DNA of 64,000 nt from an uncultured Porphyromonadaceae bacterium (GTDB lineage Bacteria; Bacteroidota; Bacteroidia; Bacteroidales; Muribaculaceae), in NCBI GenBank assembly GCA_902495245.1, contig CABUWI010000002.1, forward strand, positions 290,834 through 354,833. The letters are read 5' to 3'. Each line of letters begins with the position of its first letter. Positions within the stretch are counted from its first letter, which is position 1. Positions 26,481 through 34,536 of the stretch are shown one piece after another. Under the pieces are notes generated by a model. The model had not been told where the DNA came from. It was given only the letters and a program-made list of their open reading frames with translations, and did no database searches. The translations under genes were made by a program, and so were the position numbers.

Positions 26481-27197
26481 GTGAAAAAACGCAGCCTGTT
26501 AATACTGATATTACTCGTTACCGGCCTCTGCGCCGGCGCCAAGCAGCTCAACGACAAGTTGCTCAACCGACCCTATGCCGACCTCAAGGCGTGGCATTTA
26601 GGGTTCAGTGTCGGCCTGCACATGCAGGACCTGCAATTCACAAATAACGCATTGATAACGGCTGAGGGGCAACAATGGTTTGCCGAGCAGCCCGGATTCA
26701 GCCCGGGTTTCTGCGTGAACGGCCTCATAGACTTCCGCCTGGGGCCGCATCTGAACGTCAGGCTGGCGCCGGGTATATGGTTCGGCAACAAGGTCGTGAA
26801 CTTCCGCGACGCCTCGTCGGGCACCGTCGAGCGCCAGAACATCAAGTCGACCCTGCTGGTGATGCCCGTCGACCTGAAATTCTCGGCCACGCGCTTCCGC
26901 AACGTGCGTCCTTACATAACCGGCGGCGTGATGCCCGTGTTCGACGTGGGCAAGCACCGCACCTCCGACCTGATTCAGCTCAAGAAGTTCGACACGTTCC
27001 TGACCGTCGGCTTCGGCCTGGACACGTACTTTCCCTACTTCAAGTTCATTCCGGAGGTCAAGTTCTGTTTCGGCGTCATGGACGCCCTTCACCACAAGCG
27101 TCCCGACCTGGCCGACGTGCCCGACCAGCTGAAGTATACCAACGCGCTCGAGCGCGTCAGTCAGAAAATGATTGTCTTTACTTTCTATTTTGAATAA
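26481..27197 (+). CDS. porT: Type IX secretion protein PorT
   Basis: The 238-residue outer-membrane beta-barrel of the PorT family is needed for type IX secretion in Porphyromonas gingivalis. The protein has a signal peptide (SLLILILLVTGLCAGA). Repeated amphipathic strands follow (WHLGFSVGLHMQDLQF, RLAPGIWFGNK, YITGGVMPVFDVGK), ending in an aromatic residue (FYFE). The start is GTG at 26481: an in-frame TGA lies at 26472-26474 and the next ATG would remove the signal peptide. It is the first gene of the secretion operon and overlaps porP by a few bases. Confidence 0.85.
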   Translation: MKKRSLLILILLVTGLCAGAKQLNDKLLNRPYADLKAWHLGFSVGLHMQDLQFTNNALITAEGQQWFAEQPGFSPGFCVNGLIDFRLGPHLNVRLAPGIWFGNKVVNFRDASSGTVERQNIKSTLLVMPVDLKFSATRFRNVRPYITGGVMPVFDVGKHRTSDLIQLKKFDTFLTVGFGLDTYFPYFKFIPEVKFCFGVMDALHHKRPDLADVPDQLKYTNALERVSQKMIVFTFYFE

Positions 27198-28179
27198 ACC
27201 GCTCCTTTACATATTATTGTTGCTGACCGCGCTGATGCCGGCCGCCCTCAGGGCGCAGACCGACCCGGCGCTGACCCAGTATTTTCAGGCGCCGACGTTC
27301 ATCAACCCCGCGGCGGCCGGCGCCACCGACCTGCTGAGAATTCGCGGCGGCTACCGCATGCAGTGGCTCGGCATCGACGGCGCCCCGCGCGACTTCATCG
27401 CGGCGGCCGACGTACCTTTCAAGCTGTTCAACCGGCGCTGGGGCGGCGGCCTGACCATGTTTCAGGAGTCAATCGGTCTCTACTCGACGCTGAGCATCAA
27501 CGCACAGCTCTCAGCGCGCCAGAAAATCGGCAAGGGATACCTGACGCTGGGCGTCCAGGCAGGCTATCTGACCCAGAAGTTCGAGGGCTCGAAGGTGAGC
27601 ATTCCCGACGACGATGACTATCACGAAAGCACCGACGAGGGGATTCCGAACTATGACGTCGAGGGCAACCACCTGGACCTGGCCGTCGGCCTGGGCTACA
27701 CCCACAAGTGGTTTGAGGTCGGCCTGGCGTGCACCCACCTGCTCTCGCCCACAATCAAGATGCAGCGCGAGGGCCAGCAGGGCAACGGCAGCAGCGACGA
27801 ACAGAACTTCGAGTTTCAGTTCCGCCGCAACCTATATTTTATCGCGCAGAGCAATATTCCGATAAAAAACACGTTATTTGAAGTGTTGCCCTCAGTGATG
27901 GTCCGCTCGGACCTGCAGACGGTGCAAGCCGACATCAGCGCCCGCGTCAGATGGAAGAAGTTCCTCACGGCCGGCCTGGGCTACCGCACCGGCGACGCCG
28001 TTTCGGTGTTGTTGCAGGGAGAGTTCAAAGGCTTCACCCTCGGCTATAGCTACGACTATAGCACAAGCGCGATAATGCGCGCGAGCTCGGGGAGCCACGA
28101 GGTCTGGGTCGGCTACAGCCTGAAACTCAACTTCGGCGAGAAGAACCGCAACCGCCACAAGAGCATACGCGTCATGTAA
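27190..28179 (+). CDS. porP: PorP/SprF-family type IX secretion membrane protein
   Basis: The outer-membrane barrel of the PorP/SprF family helps deliver or anchor type IX substrates. It has signal peptide LLYILLLLTALMPAALRAQ and the family opening DPALTQYFQAPTFINPAAAG. Barrel strands follow (YLTLGVQAGYLTQKFEG, AVGLGYTHKWFEVGLAC). The end is FTLGYSYDYSTSAIMRASSG, then SHEVWVGYSLKLNFG. I chose TTG 27190, which overlaps the porT stop and gives a normal signal peptide. A TTG at 27172 is an alternative. The gene sits directly upstream of gldK, as in many Bacteroidota. Confidence 0.88.
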   Translation: MNKPLLYILLLLTALMPAALRAQTDPALTQYFQAPTFINPAAAGATDLLRIRGGYRMQWLGIDGAPRDFIAAADVPFKLFNRRWGGGLTMFQESIGLYSTLSINAQLSARQKIGKGYLTLGVQAGYLTQKFEGSKVSIPDDDDYHESTDEGIPNYDVEGNHLDLAVGLGYTHKWFEVGLACTHLLSPTIKMQREGQQGNGSSDEQNFEFQFRRNLYFIAQSNIPIKNTLFEVLPSVMVRSDLQTVQADISARVRWKKFLTAGLGYRTGDAVSVLLQGEFKGFTLGYSYDYSTSAIMRASSGSHEVWVGYSLKLNFGEKNRNRHKSIRVM

Positions 28180-28227
28180 ACCAAAACAACCGAACAAAGA
28201 ATAGAAAACACAGAGTATAGTTCCGAA

Positions 28228-29679
28228 ATGAAACATCTGAAATCAAATATCATCGGCGCTCTCGGCATCGCGCTGGCGGCCGGCGCCCTCGGCTCATGTG
28301 CCGGCTCGACCTCGGGCAAGTTCGGCGGCGAGGTTACGGGCGTGGGCACAAGCTCGTGGAGCGAGCCGACGCCCTACGGCATGGTGCTCGTCGAGCGCGG
28401 CTCGATTCAGAGCGGCGTCTCGAAACCCGACTCGCTGCGCGGAATCAAGGCCGACTCGCGCGGCATCTCGGTCGAGTCGTTCTGGATGGACGAGACTGAA
28501 ATCACCAACGCAAAATACAAGCAGTTCGTCTTCTGGGTGCGCGACTCCATTATCCGCGAGCGCCTGGCCGACCCTGCCTACGGCGGCAACGAGGAGTTCC
28601 GCATCGAAGAGGACAAGGACGGCAACCCCGTCGGCCCCTTCCTGAACTGGTCGAAGCCTATTCCCTGGAAAAACCCCAACGAAGACGAGCTCAGGGCAAT
28701 CGAGAGCGTCTACCGCACCAATCCCATCACCGGCGCGCGCGAGCTTGACCACACCCAGCTCAACTACCGCTACGAGACCTATAACCACACGGAGGCCGCC
28801 AAGCGCCGCAACCGCGTTGACCCGACGCGCCGCGAGTATAACACCGACCTGCCCGTGCCCACTGACGTGCCCATGATCAGCAAGGACACGGCCTATGTCA
28901 ACGACGAGGGCATCATCGTGCGCCAGACAATCAACCGCGGCCTCACGGGCGACTTCGACTTCCTGAACACCTACATTGTCAACGTCTATCCCGACACGAC
29001 GGCGTGGATCAACGACTTCGACAACGCCTATAACGAGCCGTACACCCGACTCTACTTCTCCAACGGCCTCTACAGCGACCACCCCGTCGTGGGCGTGAGC
29101 TGGGAGCAGGCCACGGCCTTTGCCAACTGGCGCACCGACTTCCTGCGCCGCTCGCTCGGCCGCGAGGGCGTCTATGTCGAGCCCTACCGCCTGCCGACGG
29201 AGCTGGAGTGGGAATATGCCGCCCGCGCCGGCGAAGACGCCAACATCTATCCCTGGGAGGGCGACCTGCCCATCATGGAAGACAAAGGCTGCTTCTATGC
29301 CAACTTCAAGCCGGCCGACGGCAACTACATGCGCGACGGCCACCTGATAACCTCGAAGGTGGGAACATATAACGCCAACGACTTCGGCCTTTACGACATG
29401 GCCGGCAACGTCAGCGAATGGACCTCGACGGCCTACACCGAGAGCGTCGGCAAGATTCAGGCCGACATCAACCCGCAATATCGCTATGACGCTGCCAAGG
29501 AAGACCCCTACAAGCTGAAGCGCAAAATCGTGCGCGGCGGCTCGTGGAAGGACGTCGTCAGCGATATCCGCTCGGACATTCGCATGTGGGAGTATCAGAA
29601 CGAACAGCGCTCTTACATCGGCTTCCGCTGCGTGCGCACGCAGATCGGAGTGGCCAAGGGCCAGAAATCGCGCAAATAA
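28228..29679 (+). CDS. gldK: Gliding/type IX secretion lipoprotein GldK (PorK)
   Basis: The 483-residue lipoprotein (lipobox ALGSC, Cys24) has the formylglycine-generating-enzyme-like fold of GldK. Motifs include GMVLVERGSIQSG, SFWMDETEITNAKYKQFV, RLPTELEWEYAARAG, FGLYDMAGNVSEWTS and KIVRGGSWKD, then YIGFRCVRT. GldK and GldN form the periplasmic ring of the type IX secretion system under the outer membrane. The protein has an insert of about 130 residues between the first and second halves of the fold, as is usual for GldK. It is 48 nt after porP and 25 nt before gldL. Confidence 0.95.
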   Translation: MKHLKSNIIGALGIALAAGALGSCAGSTSGKFGGEVTGVGTSSWSEPTPYGMVLVERGSIQSGVSKPDSLRGIKADSRGISVESFWMDETEITNAKYKQFVFWVRDSIIRERLADPAYGGNEEFRIEEDKDGNPVGPFLNWSKPIPWKNPNEDELRAIESVYRTNPITGARELDHTQLNYRYETYNHTEAAKRRNRVDPTRREYNTDLPVPTDVPMISKDTAYVNDEGIIVRQTINRGLTGDFDFLNTYIVNVYPDTTAWINDFDNAYNEPYTRLYFSNGLYSDHPVVGVSWEQATAFANWRTDFLRRSLGREGVYVEPYRLPTELEWEYAARAGEDANIYPWEGDLPIMEDKGCFYANFKPADGNYMRDGHLITSKVGTYNANDFGLYDMAGNVSEWTSTAYTESVGKIQADINPQYRYDAAKEDPYKLKRKIVRGGSWKDVVSDIRSDIRMWEYQNEQRSYIGFRCVRTQIGVAKGQKSRK

Positions 29680-29704
29680 GTCGAGAATTTAACTCAGTTC
29701 AGCC

Positions 29705-30583
29705 ATGACTAAGAAAATCAAGAAATATAAAAACGCCATCGAGCGTTTTCTGAGCGGCGACAGCGGCGCCCGCTTCTTCAACTTCGCCTATTCGATAGGC
29801 GCCGCAGTGGTCATCTGGGGCGCGCTGTTCAAGCTGCTCCACCTGCCCGGCGGCAACCTGCTGCTCATGATAGGCATGGGCACGGAGGTGCTGATGTTCA
29901 TTCTCTCGGCCTTTGACCGTCCCGCCAAGCAGTATCACTGGGAAGAGGTCTTCCCCGTTCTCGACACCCACGACGCCGAAGACCGCCCCAACATGCAGGG
30001 CGGCGCCGGAGGCGGCGGAGTGGTGATTGCCGGCGGCTCGGGCGCCCCGGCCGACGGCAGCACCGTCGTTGTCAGCGCCCCCTCGGCCGCCGAGATGGCC
30101 GCCGACCGCCCGCTGGCGCTCAACGCCTCGGCCCAGGAGGCCACCGAGCACTACGTGGCGCAGATTGCCGCCCTCTCGGAGCAGATGGCCGACCTGCGCA
30201 AGTCGACCGAAGCGCTCAACAAGGTTACCTCCGTGCTGCTCGACAGCTACAAGGCCATCACCGAGAATTCAGACCGCATCACGGCCTCGTCGCAGGGCTA
30301 TGTCGAGGAGATGACCTCGCTCAACCGCAACGTGGCAGGCCTGAACACCATCTACGAAATCCAGCTCAAGAGCGTCAGCTCGCAGCTCGACTCGATTGAC
30401 CGCGTCAACAACGGCATCAAAGACATTCGCGACATGTATGAACGCTCAGCCGACACCTCGCGCCAGTATTGCGAAGAGACCGAGCGCATGGCCCGCTACA
30501 TGCAGCAGCTCAACGCAATCTACGCCCAGATGATTCAGGCCATGACCCAGAACCTGCCCGGCGGCGCGAAGGCCGATTCATAA
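29705..30583 (+). CDS. gldL: Type IX secretion motor protein GldL (PorL)
   Basis: This 292-residue inner-membrane protein forms, with GldM, the proton-driven motor of type IX secretion and gliding. Two N-terminal helices (about residues 24-45 and 50-70) carry Lys43 and Glu61. These match the conserved charged residues expected in the proton path. A glycine/alanine-rich linker and a long cytoplasmic coiled coil follow (AQIAALSEQMADLRKSTEAL and later SVSSQLDSIDRVNNGIKD). It lies between gldK and gldM in the usual order. Confidence 0.95.
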   Translation: MTKKIKKYKNAIERFLSGDSGARFFNFAYSIGAAVVIWGALFKLLHLPGGNLLLMIGMGTEVLMFILSAFDRPAKQYHWEEVFPVLDTHDAEDRPNMQGGAGGGGVVIAGGSGAPADGSTVVVSAPSAAEMAADRPLALNASAQEATEHYVAQIAALSEQMADLRKSTEALNKVTSVLLDSYKAITENSDRITASSQGYVEEMTSLNRNVAGLNTIYEIQLKSVSSQLDSIDRVNNGIKDIRDMYERSADTSRQYCEETERMARYMQQLNAIYAQMIQAMTQNLPGGAKADS

Positions 30584-30589
30584 AAAATA

Positions 30590-30634
30590 TTATATAACCT
30601 TATATAAATTATATAAGTTAAATAAATTATATAA
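30590..30634. repeat. Four TTATATAA palindromes between gldL and gldM
   Basis: TTATATAA occurs at 30590, 30600, 30609 and 30627, with spacing of 10, 9 and 18 nt. It fills the 65-nt gap before gldM with nearly pure A/T in a GC-rich region. It could set local promoter or binding activity. Confidence 0.8.
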
Positions 30635-30648
30635 AATCAGACAAATAG

Positions 30649-32211
30649 ATGGCTCAAAGTTCCGGACTCACGCCCCGTCAGAAAATGATAAACCTGATGT
30701 ATATCGTGCTGACTGCGATGCTCGCGCTCAACGTCAGCAGCGATGTGCTCGACGGCTTTACGCAGGTTGACGAAGGCCTGAACCGCTCAAACATAAACAT
30801 TGCGGGCCGCAACCGCGCGCTCTACGAGCGCCTGGAGCAGTTTGCCGAGCAGAACCCCGAAAAGGGTCGGCCGTGGCTGCAACGGGCTTCGGAGGTGGTT
30901 GAGTTCACCGCCGCCCTGCGCCATCAGGTCGACTCGCTGAAGCTCGCCGTGGTGCGCAAGGCCGACGGCAAAGACGGCGACCCGGCCAACATCAGGCACC
31001 GCGACGACCTGGAGGCCTCGTCGGCCGTGCTGCTCAACCCCTCGACCCTCGAGGGCCGCAACCTGCGCCGCAACATCGACTCATATCGTCACTTCATAAT
31101 CGACCTCATTCCCGACACGCTAAAACAGCACACCATCGCCGCCGCCCTCTCGACCGACAACCTCGACGACCAGGGACGCCCGAGGCTCCAGACCTGGGAA
31201 GAGGCCAATTTCGAGGCTAAGCCCGTAGTGGCAGCCGTTACGCTGCTCTCGAAGCTCGAAAACGACATTCGCTATGCCGAGGGCGAAGCCCTGACCGCAC
31301 TGCTCAGCGCCGTCGACGCCGGCGACGTCCGAGTCAACGAGCTGAACGCATTCGTGATTCCGCGCTCGCGCTCGGTCATGCGCGGCAGCAAATATTCGGC
31401 AAACATCGTGCTGGCCGCCGTCGACACGACCCAGCGCCCCGCAATCTTCATCGGCGGCAAGCAGCTGCCCGAAGGCTCGTCGCTCTATGAGTTCGCCACC
31501 GGCTCGACCGGCTCGTTCGACTATTCGGGCTATCTCGAAGTGGCCCACGGCGACGGCACGACCACGCGCCACCCCTTCGAGTCGAGCTACACCGTGTTCG
31601 AACCGACGGCAACCGTGTCGGCCACGATGATGAACGTGCTCTATGCCGGCATCGACAACCCGCTGAGCATCTCTGCCCCCGGCGTTACGGCCAATCAGCT
31701 GAACGCAACGATGACCAACGGCACGCTGACACGTCAGGGCGACAAGTGGATTGCCCGCCCCTCGGCCGTCGGCAAGGAGGCCGTGGTTACCGTTACGGCC
31801 AACATTGACGGCACGAACCAGACCATGGGCACGACCACCTTCCGCACGCGCAAGCTGCCCGACCCGTCGCCCTTCATTACCTACACCGACGCCCAGGGCA
31901 ATCAGGACCGCTATCGCGGCGGCAAACCCCTGCGCAAGGCCACCCTGCTCTCGTCGCCCGGCATCGAGGCCGCCATCGACGACGAGCTGCTCAACATTCG
32001 CTTCAACGTTGTCAGCTTCCAGACCGTCTTCTTCGACCAGACCGGCGCCAACATCGTCGAGGTGAGCGACGGCGCCAACTTCTCGGCGCGCCAGAAAGCC
32101 AAATTCCGCGAAATCAAGTCAGGCCGACGCTTCATCATCACCAACGTGAAGGCCAGCGGCCCCGACGGCATCACCCGCACAATCGCGCCGCTCGACGTCC
32201 TTGTTCAATAA
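30649..32211 (+). CDS. gldM: Type IX secretion motor protein GldM (PorM)
   Basis: The 520-residue protein is anchored by one N-terminal helix (MINLMYIVLTAMLALNV) that packs with GldL. A large periplasmic part with four domains reaches toward the GldK-GldN ring. The opening SGLTPRQKMINLMYIVLTAM is highly typical of the family. The C-terminal domain starts with LPDPSPFITYTDAQG and ends GITRTIAPLDVLVQ. Length and order match known gldM genes. It follows the AT-rich gap described above and is 25 nt before gldN. Confidence 0.95.
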   Translation: MAQSSGLTPRQKMINLMYIVLTAMLALNVSSDVLDGFTQVDEGLNRSNINIAGRNRALYERLEQFAEQNPEKGRPWLQRASEVVEFTAALRHQVDSLKLAVVRKADGKDGDPANIRHRDDLEASSAVLLNPSTLEGRNLRRNIDSYRHFIIDLIPDTLKQHTIAAALSTDNLDDQGRPRLQTWEEANFEAKPVVAAVTLLSKLENDIRYAEGEALTALLSAVDAGDVRVNELNAFVIPRSRSVMRGSKYSANIVLAAVDTTQRPAIFIGGKQLPEGSSLYEFATGSTGSFDYSGYLEVAHGDGTTTRHPFESSYTVFEPTATVSATMMNVLYAGIDNPLSISAPGVTANQLNATMTNGTLTRQGDKWIARPSAVGKEAVVTVTANIDGTNQTMGTTTFRTRKLPDPSPFITYTDAQGNQDRYRGGKPLRKATLLSSPGIEAAIDDELLNIRFNVVSFQTVFFDQTGANIVEVSDGANFSARQKAKFREIKSGRRFIITNVKASGPDGITRTIAPLDVLVQ

Positions 32212-32236
32212 CGCAATCTCATAGATACACGAAGAT

Positions 32237-33400
32237 ATGACACTCAAACCCATCATAATCGCGGCGCTCGCCTGCCTGACGGCAACGGCCGCATCGGCTC
32301 AGGAACAGCAGTCGTCAACCTCGTCGGCCGTCATGACCCGCGGCCCGCGCACGCGCCCCGGCCGGAACGACGCGTCGACGCCAGGCGTCAGCGCCCGCAT
32401 GCAGCAACAGCTCGGCGGCTCGGCCGACGCCTCGCGCCCCGACGCCAGCCTGAAATACATGCGCGTAATCTATCGTCAGCTCGACCTGGAGAAGGAAGAC
32501 GCCAACGCGCCCCTCTACTTCCCCGAAGACCTCGTCGACGGCAACGAGAACCTGTTCCGCATCATGTTCCGCCTGCTGGCCCAGAACAAGATTCCCGCCT
32601 ACGAGTATCTCGACGGCCGCGAGGAGTTCACCGACCAATACCGCGTCAAGATGGCCGACCTCATAGACAAGTTCGAACTGACGGCCACTCCCGCCAAGGG
32701 CTTCTCTGAGAAGAACCCGGTCTATGACTTCGCCCCCGTCGACGTGCCCACATATCAGGTGCTCGCCTACAACATCATAGAACGCTGGGAGTTTGACAAC
32801 CGCACGAACAAGATGCGCACCGAGGTCGAGGCCATATGCCCCGTCATCGTGCGCGACGAAGGCAGCGACGTGCCCGGCAAGTACCCGATGTTCTGGATGA
32901 AGATGAGCGACCTCAAGCCATATCTGCGCAACCAGTACATCTTCACCGACGACGACAACAACCTTGCCAGCCACACCTACGACGACTTCTTCACCCTGAA
33001 CATGTATAAGGGCGACATATACAAGACCCGCAACCTGCGCAACCGCACCCTGGCGCAGATGACCGGCGACGACCCCGACGACCTCAAGCGCGCGCAAGAC
33101 AGCATTCAGAACCGCCTCGACCACTACGCCGACAACCTCTGGGTGCCCTCGCGCGAGGAACTGCGCCTTGCCCGCGAACGCGCCGACTCGCTCGCCGCCG
33201 CGGCCGACACGCTCAACCTGGCCGACGCCAAGCCCGCACGCTCAAGCCGCGCCAAGAGCAGCCGCGCCTCAACCCGTTCGCGCGAAACGGCCGAATCGAA
33301 ACGCAGCCCCCGCCGCGCCAAAGCCCCCAAAAAAGAGAAAGTATCCAAACCCAAAGCCTCAAGCTCGGCCACGCGCAGCGTGCGCAACCGCCGCAAATAA
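32237..33400 (+). CDS. gldN: Type IX secretion ring protein GldN (PorN), basic tail
   Basis: The 387-residue periplasmic ring partner of GldK has a signal peptide (PIIIAALACLTATAASAQ). The conserved part includes MRVIYRQLDLEKEDANAPLY, IIERWEFDNRTNKM and the domain ending near WVPSREELRLARERADS. After about residue 325 it has a tail of roughly 60 residues made almost only of Ser, Arg, Lys, Ala and Pro (for example SSRAKSSRASTRSRE). This tail is longer and more basic than I would expect for the family. It is the last gene of the core operon. Confidence 0.93.
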   Translation: MTLKPIIIAALACLTATAASAQEQQSSTSSAVMTRGPRTRPGRNDASTPGVSARMQQQLGGSADASRPDASLKYMRVIYRQLDLEKEDANAPLYFPEDLVDGNENLFRIMFRLLAQNKIPAYEYLDGREEFTDQYRVKMADLIDKFELTATPAKGFSEKNPVYDFAPVDVPTYQVLAYNIIERWEFDNRTNKMRTEVEAICPVIVRDEGSDVPGKYPMFWMKMSDLKPYLRNQYIFTDDDNNLASHTYDDFFTLNMYKGDIYKTRNLRNRTLAQMTGDDPDDLKRAQDSIQNRLDHYADNLWVPSREELRLARERADSLAAAADTLNLADAKPARSSRAKSSRASTRSRETAESKRSPRRAKAPKKEKVSKPKASSSATRSVRNRRK

Positions 33401-33501
33401 CCCGCCCCCTGCAGGCCCCAAAAATCCGCCGAAGTCGCCCCGACTCCGGCGGATTCTCATTAAACCACCAAACACCTCCCACCCAACAACTTACGCCATC
33501 A

Positions 33502-33563
33502 ATTTGGAAATTTGGCGCAATTCCATTTGGAAATTTGGCGCAATTCCATTTGGAAATTTGGCG
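33502..33563. repeat. 23-bp tandem repeat, 2.7 units
   Basis: Two identical 23-bp units (starting ATTTGGAAATTTGGCGCAAT, at 33502 and 33525) and a 16-bp partial third (33548-33563) follow gldN. The region 33401-33850 has no gene. A palindrome-containing stretch around 33627-33655 (GAGGGCTGCGCCCTC) separates this array from the next. Confidence 0.88.
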
Positions 33564-33678
33564 TACCTAAAATATACCGACATAGAAAGAATATGAAGAA
33601 TTCTTGTTGCGCGAGTCGGCGGAATGAGGGCTGCGCCCTCACTATCCGCCGCCCCATATTTTAGCGATTTTGGCGGCC

Positions 33679-33755
33679 TAATCGCAAAAATTTATCAAAA
33701 TCGAGGTTTTAATCGCAAAAATTTGTACCCCTTGAGTTGTTAATCGCAAAAATTT
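33679..33755. repeat. 15-bp motif repeated three times at exact 31-bp spacing
   Basis: TAATCGCAAAAATTT occurs at 33679, 33710 and 33741. The 16 bp between copies differ. The 31-bp period equals about three DNA turns. On the opposite strand the motif reads AAATTTTTGCGATTA, which resembles the AAATTTGGCGCAATT core of the upstream array. It looks like a binding-site array; it is too short for a CRISPR. Confidence 0.85.
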
Positions 33756-33797
33756 GCAAACACGCAAATGGAATTTTTTGAAAAAAATGGGGAAAAA

Positions 33798-33829
33798 TTT
33801 GGGAGAATGAAAAAGTTTGCGTAACTTTG
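33798..33829 (+). promoter_or_regulatory. Promoter of tRNA-Glu
   Basis: TTTG (33798-33801) and TAACTTTG (33822-33829) are separated by 20 nt, the housekeeping layout. The tRNA begins 21 nt further on. Confidence 0.75.
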
Positions 33830-33850
33830 CAGCGTTCAAAACGACAGAAC

Positions 33851-33923
33851 GGCGATTTAGTGTAGTGGTCTAGCACGCCGCCCTCTCACGGCGGAAACCC
33901 GGGTTCGAGTCCCGGATTCGCTA
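33851..33923 (+). tRNA. tRNA-Glu (anticodon CTC)
   Basis: The cloverleaf is clear: D-stem GTGT/GCAC, anticodon stem CCGCC/GGCGG with loop CTCTCAC (anticodon CTC, reading GAG), and T-stem CCGGG/CCCGG with loop TTCGAGT. The acceptor pairs GGCGATT with ATTCGCT, including a G1-U72 wobble, seen in other Bacteroidota tRNA-Glu genes. It also has one U6-U67 mismatch. The discriminator is A and CCA is not encoded. Confidence 0.93.
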
Positions 33924-33927
33924 CAAA

Positions 33928-33968
33928 AGAAACAGCTTTTTTGGCAAAATGCCGAGAAAGCTGTTTCT
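33928..33968 (+). terminator. Terminator of tRNA-Glu
   Basis: The perfect 12-bp stem AGAAACAGCTTT/AAAGCTGTTTCT has a 17-nt loop that can form a short GGC/GCC extension. It starts 5 nt after the tRNA and ends before the mreD promoter box. Confidence 0.7.
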
Positions 33969-33995
33969 AATATTTCCAATGTTTTGAAAATTTCG

Positions 33996-34003
33996 TAACT
34001 TTG
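33996..34003 (+). promoter_or_regulatory. Promoter -7 box of mreD-mrdA-rodA
   Basis: TAACTTTG lies 8 nt before the mreD ATG, so the mRNA leader should be nearly absent. No -33 TTG at 19-20 nt is evident. Confidence 0.55.
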
Positions 34004-34011
34004 CACTCACA

Positions 34012-34536
34012 ATGCAGAAAACAGTCTTGCAGTTCACGTTGATGTTCATTGTGTTGGTGCTGGCTCAGGCAGTCATCTTCAACCGCATAGCGCTCTACTC
34101 GGTAGGGCTCGCTTTCGTGTTCATCTACTTCATCATCAAGCTGCCCGTAAACCTGTCGACGTCGAAGGTCATATTCCTTTCGTTTCTGATGGGGTTCGTG
34201 ATGGACATCTTTCAGGACACTCCGGGAGTGAACGCGCTGGCGTGCACGTGTCTGGGCGCATGTCGCCGCGGCATTATCCGGCTGTACATTCCGCGCGAGG
34301 AAGACATTGTGCACACAACTCCGTCGGTAGGCACGCTCGGGCTGGCCGTGTTTGCAAAGTACGTGTTCACGATGACCCTGATTTACTGCGCGCTGACCTT
34401 CAGCATCGAGGCGCTGACATTTTTCAATCCGGCCCTGCTGGGCATGCGCATCGCCGCATCGACCGTGCTGACGTCGGTGCTGCTCATAGCCGCCGACGGC
34501 CTATCTCTCCCATCGCGCAGTGAGAAAAGACTATAA
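34012..34536 (+). CDS. mreD: Rod-shape protein MreD
   Basis: The 174-residue inner-membrane protein has about five helices and the MreD layout (QFTLMFIVLVLAQAVIFNRI at the start, GFVMDIFQDTPGVNALACTC in the middle). MreD works in the elongasome with MreB, MreC, PBP2 and RodA. Here the gene follows tRNA-Glu directly, with its own promoter box. mreB and mreC are not in the window, although they usually precede mreD. It overlaps mrdA by 17 bp. Confidence 0.88.
   Translation: MQKTVLQFTLMFIVLVLAQAVIFNRIALYSVGLAFVFIYFIIKLPVNLSTSKVIFLSFLMGFVMDIFQDTPGVNALACTCLGACRRGIIRLYIPREEDIVHTTPSVGTLGLAVFAKYVFTMTLIYCALTFSIEALTFFNPALLGMRIAASTVLTSVLLIAADGLSLPSRSEKRL

Noticed and set aside
33679..33755. CRISPR array
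   Set aside because: Repeat of 15 bp with 16-bp spacers, only three copies, and no cas genes in the window. The dimensions do not fit any CRISPR type.
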